Of a stretch of 64,000 bases of DNA, positions 1-10,984 are shown piece by piece. The stretch comes from Cryptomeria japonica (lineage: Eukaryota > Streptophyta > Pinopsida > Cupressales > Cupressaceae): contig NC_081415.1 of assembly GCF_030272615.1 (NCBI RefSeq), forward strand, positions 187,740,270-187,804,269, read 5' to 3'. Position 1 is the stretch's first letter, and each line of letters starts with the position of its first letter. The translations under genes and the position numbers were made by a program. The notes below the pieces were generated by a model, which was given only the letters and a program-made list of their open reading frames with translations, was not told the origin of the DNA and searched no databases.

Positions 1-63
1 AAAAAAAAAAACATTTTCTTCTAAATCTTAATATCTTAATATCTTAATATATTGAATACAATA

Positions 64-117
64 AATATTTATGTATGTATGTATATGTATGTATGTTTAT
101 GCATGTATGCATTCATG

Positions 118-154
<37 letters not shown>

Positions 155-175
155 GTGTATGTGTATGTGTATATG

Positions 176-212
<37 letters not shown>

Positions 213-380
213 ATGTATATACATGTATATATGTGTATATGTATATACATATATATACATATGTGTGTATGTATGTATGTACATATATACATATATATGT
301 ATGTATGTATGTATGTATATGCATGTACACATATACATATATATGCATATATGTACATGCGCACGCACACACACGCACAC
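64..380. repeat. Microsatellite, TATG/TATA/TACA type
   Basis: Almost uninterrupted alternating purine-pyrimidine tract made of TATG, TATA, TACA and GTAT tetramers, ending in a short CACACG run. It opens reading frames of about 100 codons in most frames, all built from Tyr, Met, Val, Cys, Ile and His; these are artefacts. On the minus strand it follows directly after the last recognisable residues of a decayed copia reverse transcriptase, so it expanded inside or at the break of that remnant. Confidence 0.95.
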
Positions 381-389
381 ATTTCAAAT

Positions 390-840
390 GTATTTAAAAG
401 ATAGTTTCTTAGCTCTAATAATACCCTTGGTGTTATTGAAAATAATATTGCATCCACATATAAGGTAATAATTAGTATATAATCGTCAATACATCTAATA
501 TAAATATAATGAAACTCTTTGGTTCTTAAAAATCTTGACTTCAACACAAATGAGTGAAACTTTTAATACCAAATTTAGGATGATTTTTTTAAACCATAAA
601 TAAATCATTACTTGCAAACCAAGTGTTCCTTCTATTCTACCTCAAAACCTTTAGGTTGTATAGAAATTTCTTGTTCTAGATTCCCATGAAAAATATAGTT
701 TTACCATCCACTTCAATTTCATAATTAAGTTGCAAATATAAATAAAATAAATCTAATTGAGAACAATTTAGCAATAAGAGAGTATTTACCAAAAGTAAAT
801 CCCTCTCTTTAGGAGTAGCCCATAGCCAATAGTTTGGTCA
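390..840 (-). pseudogene. Decayed Ty1/copia reverse transcriptase, piece 2
   Basis: Read on the minus strand from 840 down, with frame changes and stops, the translation keeps the order of landmarks of a copia reverse transcriptase: a degraded palm-entry region, a block resembling the acidic 'NGDLEEEIY' segment (seen here as HGNLEQEIS), a degraded 'YGLKQ' region (YGLKKSS), and a catalytic-loop region reading TLYVDAILF near 450, where the second Asp of the usual YVDD is lost. It ends in the residues NTFEM just before the microsatellite. The upstream half lies at 10228-10346 on the other side of the chromovirus. Non-functional and older than that insertion. Confidence 0.7.
836..840. repeat. Target-site duplication GGTCA, left copy
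   Basis: Five bases GGTCA precede the first TG of the chromovirus 5' LTR and recur at 10223-10227 immediately after the terminal CA of the 3' LTR. This fixes both element ends. Confidence 0.92.
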
Positions 841-2140
841 TGTAGTACCCCTACTTGTTTGAACTCATTGGACTCACATTTTATTATTGGTTGTTTTCAG
901 CGGACACATTACCATGATTTGTTATTCAGATTTATATGACATTATTTCATGCATTATCTAGATATGAGATGCATAATTTAATTGCAGTATTTCAGTACTT
1001 GTGATTTATGGCATTTTATGGATTATTGCTATGTACTGACACTTTACTTTATCTATGCAATGTGGAATTATATGTTGTGTGTATGTGAGTGTATTGGATG
1101 CAAGGGGACGATTTTCCTTCACTCATTTCAGTGAGATAGGGAACGTCATAACTCTCCTTCATCGATGTGTATGTCATGTTTTCTATATTGTATATATGCA
1201 TGTGTGGTTCGGTGATGCAGGATATTGCAAGTACAAGTATCGGGTAGGTACGGGGTACCGTCTCCACCTGGCTTCATAGGTCTGAGCGTGCCTTATATTT
1301 TCCGATGGAAGTGGAGGAGATAGTAGTTGACCCTATTTTATTTAGTTACACTCATGTGAGTCTCGTTAGTTGGTCGTCCTGTCAGTTTGTTCGGCCTTCG
1401 TATTTTGTTGTTTGATCTTTTATGAGTATTTGCTTGAGGTTTGTTTTGTTTGTGTGTTTAGTGGTTTTAATTAATTAATTAAATTTATGAAGTTATCTCA
1501 TTATTGGTATGTTTAGGGAGTTATGTATTTTATGCATTGAGATTATAAATTTAATTAATTAAGAGAAATTATTAAATTAATGTTTGGTTTTCGAAATTAA
1601 ACAATATTTGTATGTATTTTATGTATATAGTAGGTAAATATGGCTCATGTTTAATTATATTGATTATTTTTAATATGATTATTTATAAGTTGAATGATTG
1701 GATTTTAATGATCGTTTTGTTTTTATATTGATGCAAGTTAGATATACATGGTAGTTAATAACTTTGATTTTATCAAACATACATAAATACGTATATGTTT
1801 TGAGGAGAATAATTAAATTAAGTTTATGCGATCATCGTCTTTTGCTACAAACATGATTATTCATAAAATGTATTTATGAATATTCGCATTATATAAATTA
1901 TGAATATTGTTTTAATGAAAAGCCAATATATATATATATATATATATATATTTAATTATAGAAAATGGTTATTAAACAATTTGTTGACAAGTTTAATGTT
2001 GAATATATATATTAATGAAAAGTCATTAATTATATATATAAATATAAATAAATTAAAAACTAAAATTTAAATTAATAATAACAAATGATTTTTTTTAGTG
2101 GCGGGTTAGTTTTTTAAAATAAAAAATAAAACTTAATGAG

Positions 2141-2210
2141 GGTGGCCGATAGTAATATCGACCACTCCCCTTATATAAAGGGAGGGGTAGGTATTACCAC
2201 CGACCACTCC
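2141..2210. other. Inverted-repeat (hairpin) block in the chromovirus LTR
   Basis: GGTGGCCGATAGTAATA is followed, after an ACTCCCC/GGGAGGGGT stem around a TTATATAAA loop, by TATTACCACC. It can fold as an imperfect stem of about 25 pairs. The same block is present in the 3' LTR at about 7621-7690, so it is a property of the family. Confidence 0.6.
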
Positions 2211-2427
2211 TCCCTTTTATTTAAACACCGACCACTCATTTTAATTTGTGTAAAGGAGCATCCACGTTGCAAGTTGCCAAAACATGTGGCATGCGTTAAT
2301 GATATATAAACCCACCGATATCAACCATGATTGACATGTATAAGATAGTTATTTAACTTCCATGTTTTAGGAAGTGATTTCTAGTAAAGTCGACTTAGTC
2401 TTGGATTTAAAAGCCACATGGATAATC

Positions 2428-2633
2428 TATAAATATGGACTTAACCACTTTAGTGGTGTGGTGTCACATAAGAAGTTAATGGATAACTTTACATGGTGAA
2501 CACATAGGTGTTCAAATACAATTAGGACTGTTATGATGCAATTAAATCATAAGTGGTGTCATTTAGAATCAATTCACCACTAGGAGAGATAGCCCGAAAG
2601 TAGGAAAGTGGGTAGATGACAACACTATAAATA
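2428..2633 (+). promoter_or_regulatory. Candidate LTR promoter region (two TATA-like boxes)
   Basis: Two CTATAAATA motifs occur at 2428-2436 and 2625-2633 in the 5' LTR. In the 3' LTR the second has drifted to a TATATATATA run near 8100. LTRs carry their promoter in U3, so one of these is a reasonable TATA box. No start site can be proved from sequence. Confidence 0.35.
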
Positions 2634-4788
2634 TAGACCATTTAGGGAGGATAGAAGGTTAGAGGATAGTAAGATAAATAGCGATATGAGCTCGAGAGAA
2701 GGGGAACAAGAATAGTAGAGGGAATAGAGAAGATACTCTTATAGTATCGAAGAAAGAGAGAAGAGAATTGTTTTAAGAATAGAGTGATAGGATAGATTGG
2801 TTTGAGATTTGCAAGCAAGGCATAGTTCTATTTGGCAGAAGAGCATCAGAAGTCTCACAAAGCAATTCAAGCTTGCAAAGAGGTTGGAATTTCTTTTGAT
2901 TTTGGTTATTATTTAAAGATGTGTGAAATTGGAAGTTTTAGATATAGGTTATGATTATTTATATGATTTTGCTTATATCGTTTGTTTATTGAAAATGTAA
3001 TTATTAATCATTTGAAATAGAGGAATGGAAATCATAGTGAAATAGATGTTAACTAATTTAATTGCTATAGTAGTGAATAGGGGTATTTAATCTCTTAGTT
3101 ATATTATAAGGTTAGGTGATAGGGATCATGATAGAAGTTACGAAAGATGTAACATTGCAAATATGTTTCTTTTTTGCTAAGAAATATCGACATTTCTTAT
3201 GGATTAAAATTCTAAGTTTATATTGCCTAAGCTCTCTATATTCTCATGTGTCTTGATTCATTTACCTCTTTTCTCAACAAAATGACAACATTGATTTATT
3301 TGTATTAATATAGTTGTAATTCTTATTTTCTGGAAATCTTAAATTGCAAGCTATTTATGCATTTCGTTGTTTTAAGAAAAGATTGCCTATATTAGGATCT
3401 TTGGTAAATGGTGTTTTTAGTCAAGTTGAGATTCCGTTGCAATTTTGGTTGAGTTGTCATTGTGTCCTATGTTGTTATATCTCCTTGGTCAAGTGTTGTT
3501 GTATAACCTTATTGATGTGAGCCATTGTGTGTTTTGTCCAAATGGTCAATCTTGGGTTAGTGATTGTGTATCCTTCACCTGTATTTTGTCAGGATTAGGT
3601 ATGGTTGTCTATTTTTCCATTTTGTCAGGATTAGGTATGGTTGTCTATTTTTCCATAGAGTTCTCATAGAGAGACCTTTACTATAGTGTCATGTGAGAGA
3701 GAGTGGCTTTCAAGCGGGGGCCCTACCCGTAGTGGATGACAGGATAATCCATCAAAAGTCAATTACAAAGTGATAACCTAATAATTGATTTGGGATGGGT
3801 GAGATAAATGTTAATTAAGATAATGTACCTCGTGCATAGGTGAGTGCTAGTACAGGGCTCATAATATTACAAGAAGGCCTTGAATGGCAAACTTACCACC
3901 TTGTCTTCATGAAAGGATTGGTAGGGTCCGCATGAGACTTAGTTGGAACTAGAGGTTCAGGAGAGGTTACCAGGATAACCCAGGATGGGGGCCAGGACCT
4001 ATCGAGGCTATACCATGGCATCCATCTTAATCTATGCGATGAAATTCTCTCCTTAGAGTCACTAGTGTTTGTGAGTTGAGTCACATGAATGTTTGCAGAG
4101 TCTTGTAGTTCTTTTGTACTTGTCTTACTTTGCTTGCTTGAGGGTTTTCTACTAGCTCCTAGCACAGTGGGGTGGTTCCATTTCGGGATCACATGGTCGA
4201 GTGGTAGTGCCACTTCCCATTAGATGATCTGGAATATATCTTCAGGTGAGGAAGGGATTCGCTGGTATTTCTTGGTTTGTGGTTCATGTACTAGCTCATG
4301 TTCGTGATCATTGTTCAGTTGAGACCTTGTGGTCATTGTATCAAAATTTTATGTAACCTTGATCTTGTAACTTTAGATTTCAGGGTATTGTTGGAAACCA
4401 TGTATTTATGGATGTAGTAATATAACGTCAGTGGAATGTATGTTAATTTAGTTGCTTTAATCTTTTGTATATATGATCTATGGGAAATGAGTACTTTGGA
4501 GTACTTTGATTTTTTTCATTATGGAATTTAGATGTATGTATAGATTTTATCTTAAGCATTTAATTTTCCTTATTAGCTGAACAATAGGATTAACAGTGGT
4601 GTTAATGTAGTCTATGATCTAATCTTCATTGGTAACCCTTAGGAAATCTTGTGTTAGACTTCCACTATGTTATTAGACATGCTATTGTATGATTGTGCAC
4701 TTAATCTTTTTAAAAAAAAAAATGTTACGCCCTTTTAGTTACCTAGTTGTATTGTTTTTCTTTAGGGTTTCTGATGGGGCATTACATT

Positions 4789-4800
4789 TGGTATCAGAGC
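4789..4800 (+). other. Primer-binding site, initiator Met-tRNA type
   Basis: TGGTATCAGAGC begins two bases after the terminal CA of the 5' LTR. This is the usual plant initiator-Met tRNA primer site and it confirms the plus orientation of the element. Confidence 0.9.
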
Positions 4801-4925
4801 TTAAGTTTCAACATTGGGTACTTTGGGTTTGTAGTGTGCCTATTCAACTTGACCTTTTTGCTTAGGTCTTAATGTTTGTGTTTCCCTTGTTTATCCTTGC
4901 CATAGATCTGAACCAGTACTAGGTC

Positions 4926-6180
4926 ATGGCTCAGAGAGCTAGGAGAGGTTGTCGTATGGGTGGTTGCAATAGAGGCAGAGGTGGAGGCAGAGGTGGAGGA
5001 TGGGACCGTGGTTCTAATCATCACAGTCCTTCACCACCACCTACTCATGTGAGTGTTGAGCCAGAACAATCTGTTCATCAGGATTTATAGCACGTAGAAG
5101 AATAGGTTCCCGAAAGGGAAGAGTTGAGATAGATGTTTCAGGAGGTTCTTGCTAGGTTAGGCCCCAGGCTTGAGATTGATCAGCCAGTTCCAGAGGAGAG
5201 AGAGAGAGAGAGCACCCAGGAGGAGGGAGATTGAAGTTAACGGAGATCCAGCTTCCTTGGGTCACATAAAGGACTTGATGAGGTCCAACCCTCCTTTCTT
5301 TGATGGTATGGGTGCCGGTCTCGAGGTAGAGACTTGGCTTATCAGTCTAGATTAGTGTTTTGCTATGTTCCCATATAGTAGCAACACCAAGGCAAGATGT
5401 GCTATTATGTGTCTCAAAAAATTTTGCTTTGATCTGGTGGAGACTAGAAGAGGAGAAGATCGGTGTGTGAATTAACACCGTGACATGGGAGCTATTTCTG
5501 GAGAGATTCAGGGCACGGTTTCTCTCACCCCAGTGGAGGCAGACTCGGGTAGATGAGTTCCATGCTCTACGTCAGTATGGTATGACAGTAGACCAGTATG
5601 AGCATAGGTTCTATGAGCTCAAGCAGTATGCTAGGATTGGTAATGATGAGGCTATGCTTGTACAGAACTTCCTGAGGGGTTTGAATGACTGCATCAGTGG
5701 AGGTGTTAGGGTGTTTGAGCCAACTTCAGTGGAGATAGCCGTGGTGAAAGCCAAATTAGTTGAGTTGAACCTTAGTCGTGCACTTGGTGGTCAGCCAAGT
5801 GTGCAAATAGGGAGTGCACCTTCCAGTGGGAATAGACCTCGTGGGAATCAGTGCCAGTCAGCTGCACCATTTAGGACTCCTCAGGCACTCGCTAAGGGTG
5901 GATAGCAACAACAACAACTATCGAAACCAAAACAATTTCAGGGCCCTACAGGGCAGTCCTCACAAAATACAACCCACGCCCCTAGTCAGGGAAGTTTCCA
6001 ATAGTCTAGTGGGCCGACAGGTAATAGAGGAGCTTGCTTCTCTTGTGGACAATTTGGTCATAGAGCTGCACAGTGCCCTCAGTGTTTCCACAATATAGGT
6101 AGTCAAAGGCCAGCAACATCAGAGCCTATAGTGGGAGATGCAGGGAAATCCCATAGAGTGTTTTCAGTGGTGGATGACTG
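4926..6180 (+). pseudogene. Degraded chromovirus gag, with the start of protease
   Basis: Opens at ATG 4926 with a basic Arg/Gly-rich N-terminus, hits TAG at 5088, and shifts frame near the GA run at 5200. The retrotransposon gag core is clearest in 5480-5905 (motifs LERFRARFLSPQWRQ and NFLRGL). The frame then continues through TAG at 5903 and 6002 to a CCHC zinc knuckle (CFSCGQFGHRAAQC, 6035-6076) and to residues typical of the gag-protease junction near 6150. All these stops are TAG and can be explained by CAG or TGG changes. The start is taken from the usual gag beginning after the PBS. Not translatable as one protein. Confidence 0.85.
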
Positions 6181-6305
6181 CCAAGTTGATCATTAGGGGT
6201 TGCACCATCGACCAAGTAAGGGTCCTATGGGACCCAAATGATGAGACCTCGACAACTTGGGAGGATGCAGCGAAGATGAGAGAGCTGTATTCTTATTTGT
6301 TTTAG
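6180..6305 (+). pseudogene. Chromodomain remnant (C-terminal end of pol)
   Basis: The frame that passes codon 6192 reads through VRVLWDP, a TSTTWEDA block and ELYSYLF, then TAG at 6303. This matches the strand/helix layout of chromoviral chromodomains (aromatic Trp in 'VLW', then 'TTWED', then a C-terminal helix ending near a Leu-Phe pair). It sits directly after the first residues of protease and is in another frame, so a large internal deletion joined the two. In intact relatives this domain guides integration into heterochromatin. Confidence 0.75.
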
Positions 6306-6329
6306 GCTTCCAAGAGTAAGCCTAGTTTT

Positions 6330-6340
6330 GGGGGGGAGAA
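6330..6340 (+). other. Polypurine tract
   Basis: GGGGGGGAGAA lies directly before the TG of the 3' LTR, as required for plus-strand priming. Confidence 0.88.
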
Positions 6341-9300
6341 TGTACTACCCCTATTTGTTTGAACTCATTGGACTCATATTTTATTATTGGTTGTTTTTAG
6401 TGGATACATTACCATGATTTGTTATTCAGACTTATATGACATTATTTCATGCTTTATCTAGATATGAGATGCATAATTTAATTGCAGTATTTCAGTACTT
6501 GTGATTTATGGCATTTTATGGATTATTGCTATGTATTTACACTTTACTTTATCTATGCAATGTGGAATTATATGTTGTGTGTTTGTGAGTGTATTGGATG
6601 CAAGGGGACTATTTTCCTTCACTCATTTCAGTGAGATAGGGAATGTTGTGATTCTCCTTCATCGGTGTGCATGCCATGTTTTTTATATTGTATACATGCA
6701 TGTGTGGTTCGGTGATTGAGGATATTGCAGGTACAAGTACCAGGTAGGTACGGGGTATCATCTCCACCTGGCTTCATAGGTCTGAGCGTGCCTTATATTT
6801 TCTGATGGAATGGAGGAGATAGTAGTTGACCCTATTTTATTCAGTTACACTCATGTGAGTCTCATTAGTTGGTCATCCTGTCAGTTTGTTCGGCCTTCGT
6901 ATTTTGTTGTTTGATCTTTTATGAGTGTTTGCTTGAGGTTTGCTTTGTTTGTGTGTTTAGTGGTTTTAATTAATTAATTAAATTTATGAAGTTATCTCAT
7001 TATTGGTATGTTTAGGGAGTTATATATTTTACGCATTGAGATTATAAATTTAATTAATTAAGAGAAATTATTAAATTAATGTTTGGTTTTCGAAATTAAA
7101 CAATATTTGTACGTATTTTATGTATATAGTAGGTAAATATGGCTCATGTTTAATTATATTGATTATTTTTAATATGATTATTTATAAGTTGAATGATTGT
7201 TTTGTTTTTATATTGATGCAAGTTAGATATACATGGTAGTTAATAACTTTGATTTTATCAAACACACATAAATACGTATATGTTTTGAGGAGAATAATTA
7301 AATTAAGTTTATGCGATCATCGTCTTTTGCTACAAACATGATTATTCATAAAATGTATTTATGAATATTCGCATTATATAAATTATGAATATTGTTTTAA
7401 TGAAAAGCCAAAATATATATATATTTAATTATAGAAAATGGTTATTAAAGAATTTGTTTACAAGTTTAATGTTTAATATATATATATATATATTAATGAA
7501 AAGTCATTAATTATATATATAAATATAAATAAATTAAAAACTAAAAATTCAAACTAATAATAACAAATGATTTTTTTAGTGGCGGGTTAGTTTTTTTAAT
7601 TAAAAAATAAGACTTAATGAGGGTGGCCGATAGTAATATCCACCACTCCCCTTATATAAAGGGAGGGGTCGGTATTACCACCGACCACTCATTTTAATTT
7701 GCATAAAGGAGCATCCATGTTGCAAGCTACCAAAACATGTGGCATGCGTTAATGATAACGTGCTTTACTAGCCCACATAAACCCACTGATATCCACCGTG
7801 ATCGACATGTATAAGATAGTTATTTAAATTGCATGTTTTTAGGAAGTGATTTTTAGTAAAGTCAACTTAGTCTTGGAGTTAAAAACCACATGGATAATCT
7901 ATAAATATGGACTTAACCACTTTAGTGGTGTGGTGTCACATAAGAAGTTAATGGATAACTTTACATGGTGAACACATAGGTGTTCAAATACGATTAGGAC
8001 TGTTATGATGCAATTAGATCGTGAGTGGTGTCATTTAGAATCAATTCACCACTAGGAGAGATAGCCCGAAAGTAGGAAAGTGGGTAGATGACAACACTAT
8101 ATATATATACCATTTGGGGAGGATAGATGGTTAAATGATAGTAAGATAAATAGCGGTATGAGCTCGAGAGAAGGGGGAACAAGAATAGTAGAGGGAATAG
8201 AGAAGATACTCTTATAGTATCAAAGAAAGAGAGAAGAGAATTGTTTTAATAATAGAGTGATAGGATAGATTGGTTTGAGATTTGCAAGCAAGGCATAGTT
8301 CTATTTGGCGGAAGAGCATCAGAAGTCTCACAAACCAGTTCAAGCTTGCAAAGAGGTCAAAATTTCTTTTGATTTTGGTTATTATTGAACGATGTGTGAA
8401 ATTGGAAGTTTTAGATATAGGTTACGATTATTTATATGATTTTGCTTATATCATTTGTTTATTGAAAACGTAATTATTAATTGTTTGAAATAGAGAAATG
8501 GAAATCATAGTGAAATAGATGTTAACTAATTTAATTGCTATAGTAGTGAATAGGGGTATTTAATCTCTTAGTTATATTATAAGGTTAGTTGATAGGGACC
8601 ATGATAGAAGTTACGAAAGACGTAACATTGCAAATATGTTTCTTTTTTGCTAAGAAATATCGACATTTCTTATGGGTTAAAATTATAAGTTTATATCGAC
8701 TAAGCTCTCTATATTCCCATGTGTCCTGATTCATTTGCCTCTTTTCTCAACAAAATGACAACATTGATTTATTTGTATTAATATAGTTGTAATTCTTATT
8801 TTCTAGAAATCTTAAATTGCAAGCTATTTATGCATTTTGTTGTTTTAAGAAAAGATTGCCTGTATTAGGATCTTGTGTAAATGGTGTTTTCAGTCAAGTT
8901 GAGATTCCGTTGCAATTCTAGTTGAGTTGTCATTGTGTCCTATGTTGTTATATCTCCTTGGTCAAGTGTTGTTGTATAACCTTATTGATGTGAGCCATTG
9001 TGTGTTTTGTCCAAATGGTCAATCTTGGGTTAGTGATTGTGTATCCTTCACCTATATTTTGTCAGGATTAGGTATGGTTGTCTATTTCGCTATAGAGTTC
9101 TCATAGAGAGACCTTTCCTGTAGTGTCCTATGAGAGAGAGTGCCTTTTGAGTGGGGGTCGTGCCCGAAGTGGATGATAGGATAACCCATCGAAAGTCAGT
9201 TAAAAAGTGATAACCTAATAATTGATTTGGGATGGGTGAGATAAATGTTAATTAAGATAATGTACCTCGTGCATAGGTGAGTGCTAGTACAAGGCTCATA

Positions 9301-10222
9301 ATGTTATGAGAAGGCCTATAATGGAAAACTTACCACCTTGTCTTCGCGAAAGGATTGGTAGGGTCCGCATGAGACTTAGTTGGAACCGGAGGTTCGGGAG
9401 AGGTTACCAGGATAACCCAGGATGGGGGCCAGGACCTATGGAGGTTGTACCATGGTATCCATCTTAAGCTATGCAATGACACTCTCTCCATAGAATCACT
9501 AGTGTTTGTGAGTTGACTCACATGAATGTTTGCGGAGTCTTGTAGTTCTTTCGTACTTGTCTTACTTTGCTTGCTTGAGGGTTTTCTACTATCTCCTAGC
9601 ACGATGAGGTGGTTCCATTTCTAGATCACATGGTCGGGTGGTAGTGCCACTTCCCATTGGATGTTCTAGAATGTATCTTCAAGTGAGGAAGGGCTTCTCT
9701 AGTATTTCTTGGTTCTTGCTTCATGTACTAGCTCATGTTCATGATCATTGTTCAGTTGAGACCTTGTGGTCATTGTATCAAACTTTTATGTAACCTTGAT
9801 CTTGTAACATTAGATTTCAGAGTATTATTGGAAACCATGTATTTATGGGTGTAGTAATATTACGTCAGTGGAATGTATGTTAATTCAGTTGCTTTAATCT
9901 TTTGTATATATGATCTATGGGAAATGAGTACTTTGGAGTACTTTGATTTTTTTCATTATGGAATTTAGATGTATGTGTAGATTTTATCTTAAGCATTTAA
10001 TTTTCCTTATTAGCTGAACATTAGGATTAACAGTGGTGTTAATATAGTCTATGAACTAATCTTCATTGGTAACCCTTAGGAAATCTTGTGTTAGACTTCC
10101 GATGTGTTATTAGATGTGCTATTGTATGATTATGCACTTAATCTTTTAAAAAAAAAATTATTACGCCCTTTTAGTTGCCTAGTTGTATTGTTTTTCTTTA
10201 GGGTTTCTGGCGGGGCATTACA
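6341..10222 (+). repeat. 3' LTR of the chromovirus
   Basis: 3,882 bases from TGTACTACCC to GGGGCATTACA. Collinear with 841-4786. It has an extra 'ACGTGCTTTACTAGCC' segment near 7758 that the 5' LTR lacks, and a single copy of the unit that is duplicated at 3583-3654. Followed by TSD GGTCA at 10223-10227. Confidence 0.93.
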
Positions 10223-10227
10223 GGTCA

Positions 10228-10346
10228 TTTACCTTTCAATAAACTATATAGTCTAAATTTATTCTTATAGACCCATTTACAATCATTGGATTTTCTTCCT
10301 TTGGAAATATGAATAAGATCTCAAGTGTCACATGAGTTTGAGATCA
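10228..10346 (-). pseudogene. Decayed Ty1/copia reverse transcriptase, piece 1
   Basis: The minus strand reads SKGRKSNDCKWVYKNKF, the well-conserved entry of copia reverse transcriptases (a basic run, Cys-Lys-Trp-Val-Tyr-Lys). Its continuation is at 840-390 across the chromovirus, which proves the insertion site. At its far side it abuts an unrelated gag fragment at about 10347. Confidence 0.78.
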
Positions 10347-10940
10347 TTATATTCTCCTACACATCTTGTTTACAAGACTCCTACACATCTTATTTGGTAC
10401 AGACCTTAATTCATTGATTGCAAAGACTTGAATGGCATAAGAAGGTAGAAGTGTTCTCAGCAACTTACTTGTTACATCCTTTTCTTCAATAGTTCCTCCT
10501 GCTCCTTTGATTTGGTTTACAATTTCCTTTAACTTTATAGTGTATTGGGTTATGTTCTCACCTTCATTCATTCTCATAGATTCCAGGTGTCCTCTTAGAC
10601 TATCTGCTTTTGCTCTTTGAACATGTTCATCACCACCATACATAGATGTGAGCTTATCCCACATAGCTTTAGCATCATTACAGCCTTCCAGATCATTGAA
10701 CTCTGAGTCGGACAATGTTGATGTTATTTCAATCATTGCTTGAACATGTTCTTGCTTTGCATTTATTTCTTCAATTGTCATAGGGTAGTTGCTAGGTGCA
10801 GTGTAAACATTCTCCAGATAATATGTTGCATATTCTCCAATTCCTGATAAGTGCAGCTTCATCCTTTTCTGCCATGTGGAGAAACTTGACTTGTTCAGCT
10901 TCGGTGCATCCCTTTTATACATCTTCAGATCCTGCCTCAA
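10347..10940 (-). pseudogene. Truncated copia gag (second, partial copy of element A)
   Basis: 197 codons on the minus strand that match the first ~185 residues of the gag at 15702-17039 almost residue for residue: the same start region, the same LHLSGIGEYATYYLENVY block, and the same end at NELRS-x-PN. The match stops there. The last codons come from a 14-base direct repeat (10352-10365 and 10376-10389) at the breakpoint with the older copia remnant. Upstream (higher coordinates) it has its own PBS and then an LTR, so this is the 5' end of a second element sharing the middle LTR. Confidence 0.85.
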
Positions 10941-10970
10941 GTTCCTTTAAAATTTTCTTTCGGAGGTCAA

Positions 10971-10982
10971 GATCTGATACCA
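10971..10982 (-). other. Primer-binding site of the partial copia copy
   Basis: The reverse complement reads TGGTATCAGATC, one mismatch from the initiator-Met PBS. It lies two bases inside the LTR edge at 10985, the same spacing as in the other copy at 17064-17075. Confidence 0.85.
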
Positions 10983-10984
10983 AT

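Larger units (their letters stand above)
841..4786 (+). repeat. 5' LTR of the chromovirus
   Basis: 3,946 bases, starts TGTAGTACCC and ends GGGCATTACA. Aligns along its whole length with 6341-10222. Differences include extra copies of a 'CCGACCACTCC' block near 2200, a longer TA run near 1925, and a perfect 36-base tandem duplication near 3583-3654 that is single in the 3' LTR. No gene is seen inside it apart from an antisense ORF discussed under findings. Confidence 0.93.
841..10222 (+). mobile_element. Ty3/gypsy chromovirus, non-autonomous deletion derivative with giant LTRs
   Basis: Complete LTR-to-LTR insertion: 5' LTR 841-4786, internal region 4787-6340, 3' LTR 6341-10222, flanked by GGTCA. 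It has an initiator-Met type PBS, a degraded gag with a CCHC knuckle, the first codons of the protease domain, and then directly the chromodomain end of pol, so protease core, RT, RNase H and most of integrase are gone. The LTRs make up about five sixths of the element. Chromodomain, gag type and long LTRs suggest the Tekay/Del side of the chromoviruses; the clade is inference. It could only have moved with proteins from a relative, or lost pol after insertion. Confidence 0.9.

Noticed and set aside
52-547. Six overlapping ORFs of 96-144 codons
   Set aside because: All but the end of the minus-strand one are translations of the TATG microsatellite; repetitive composition in every frame.
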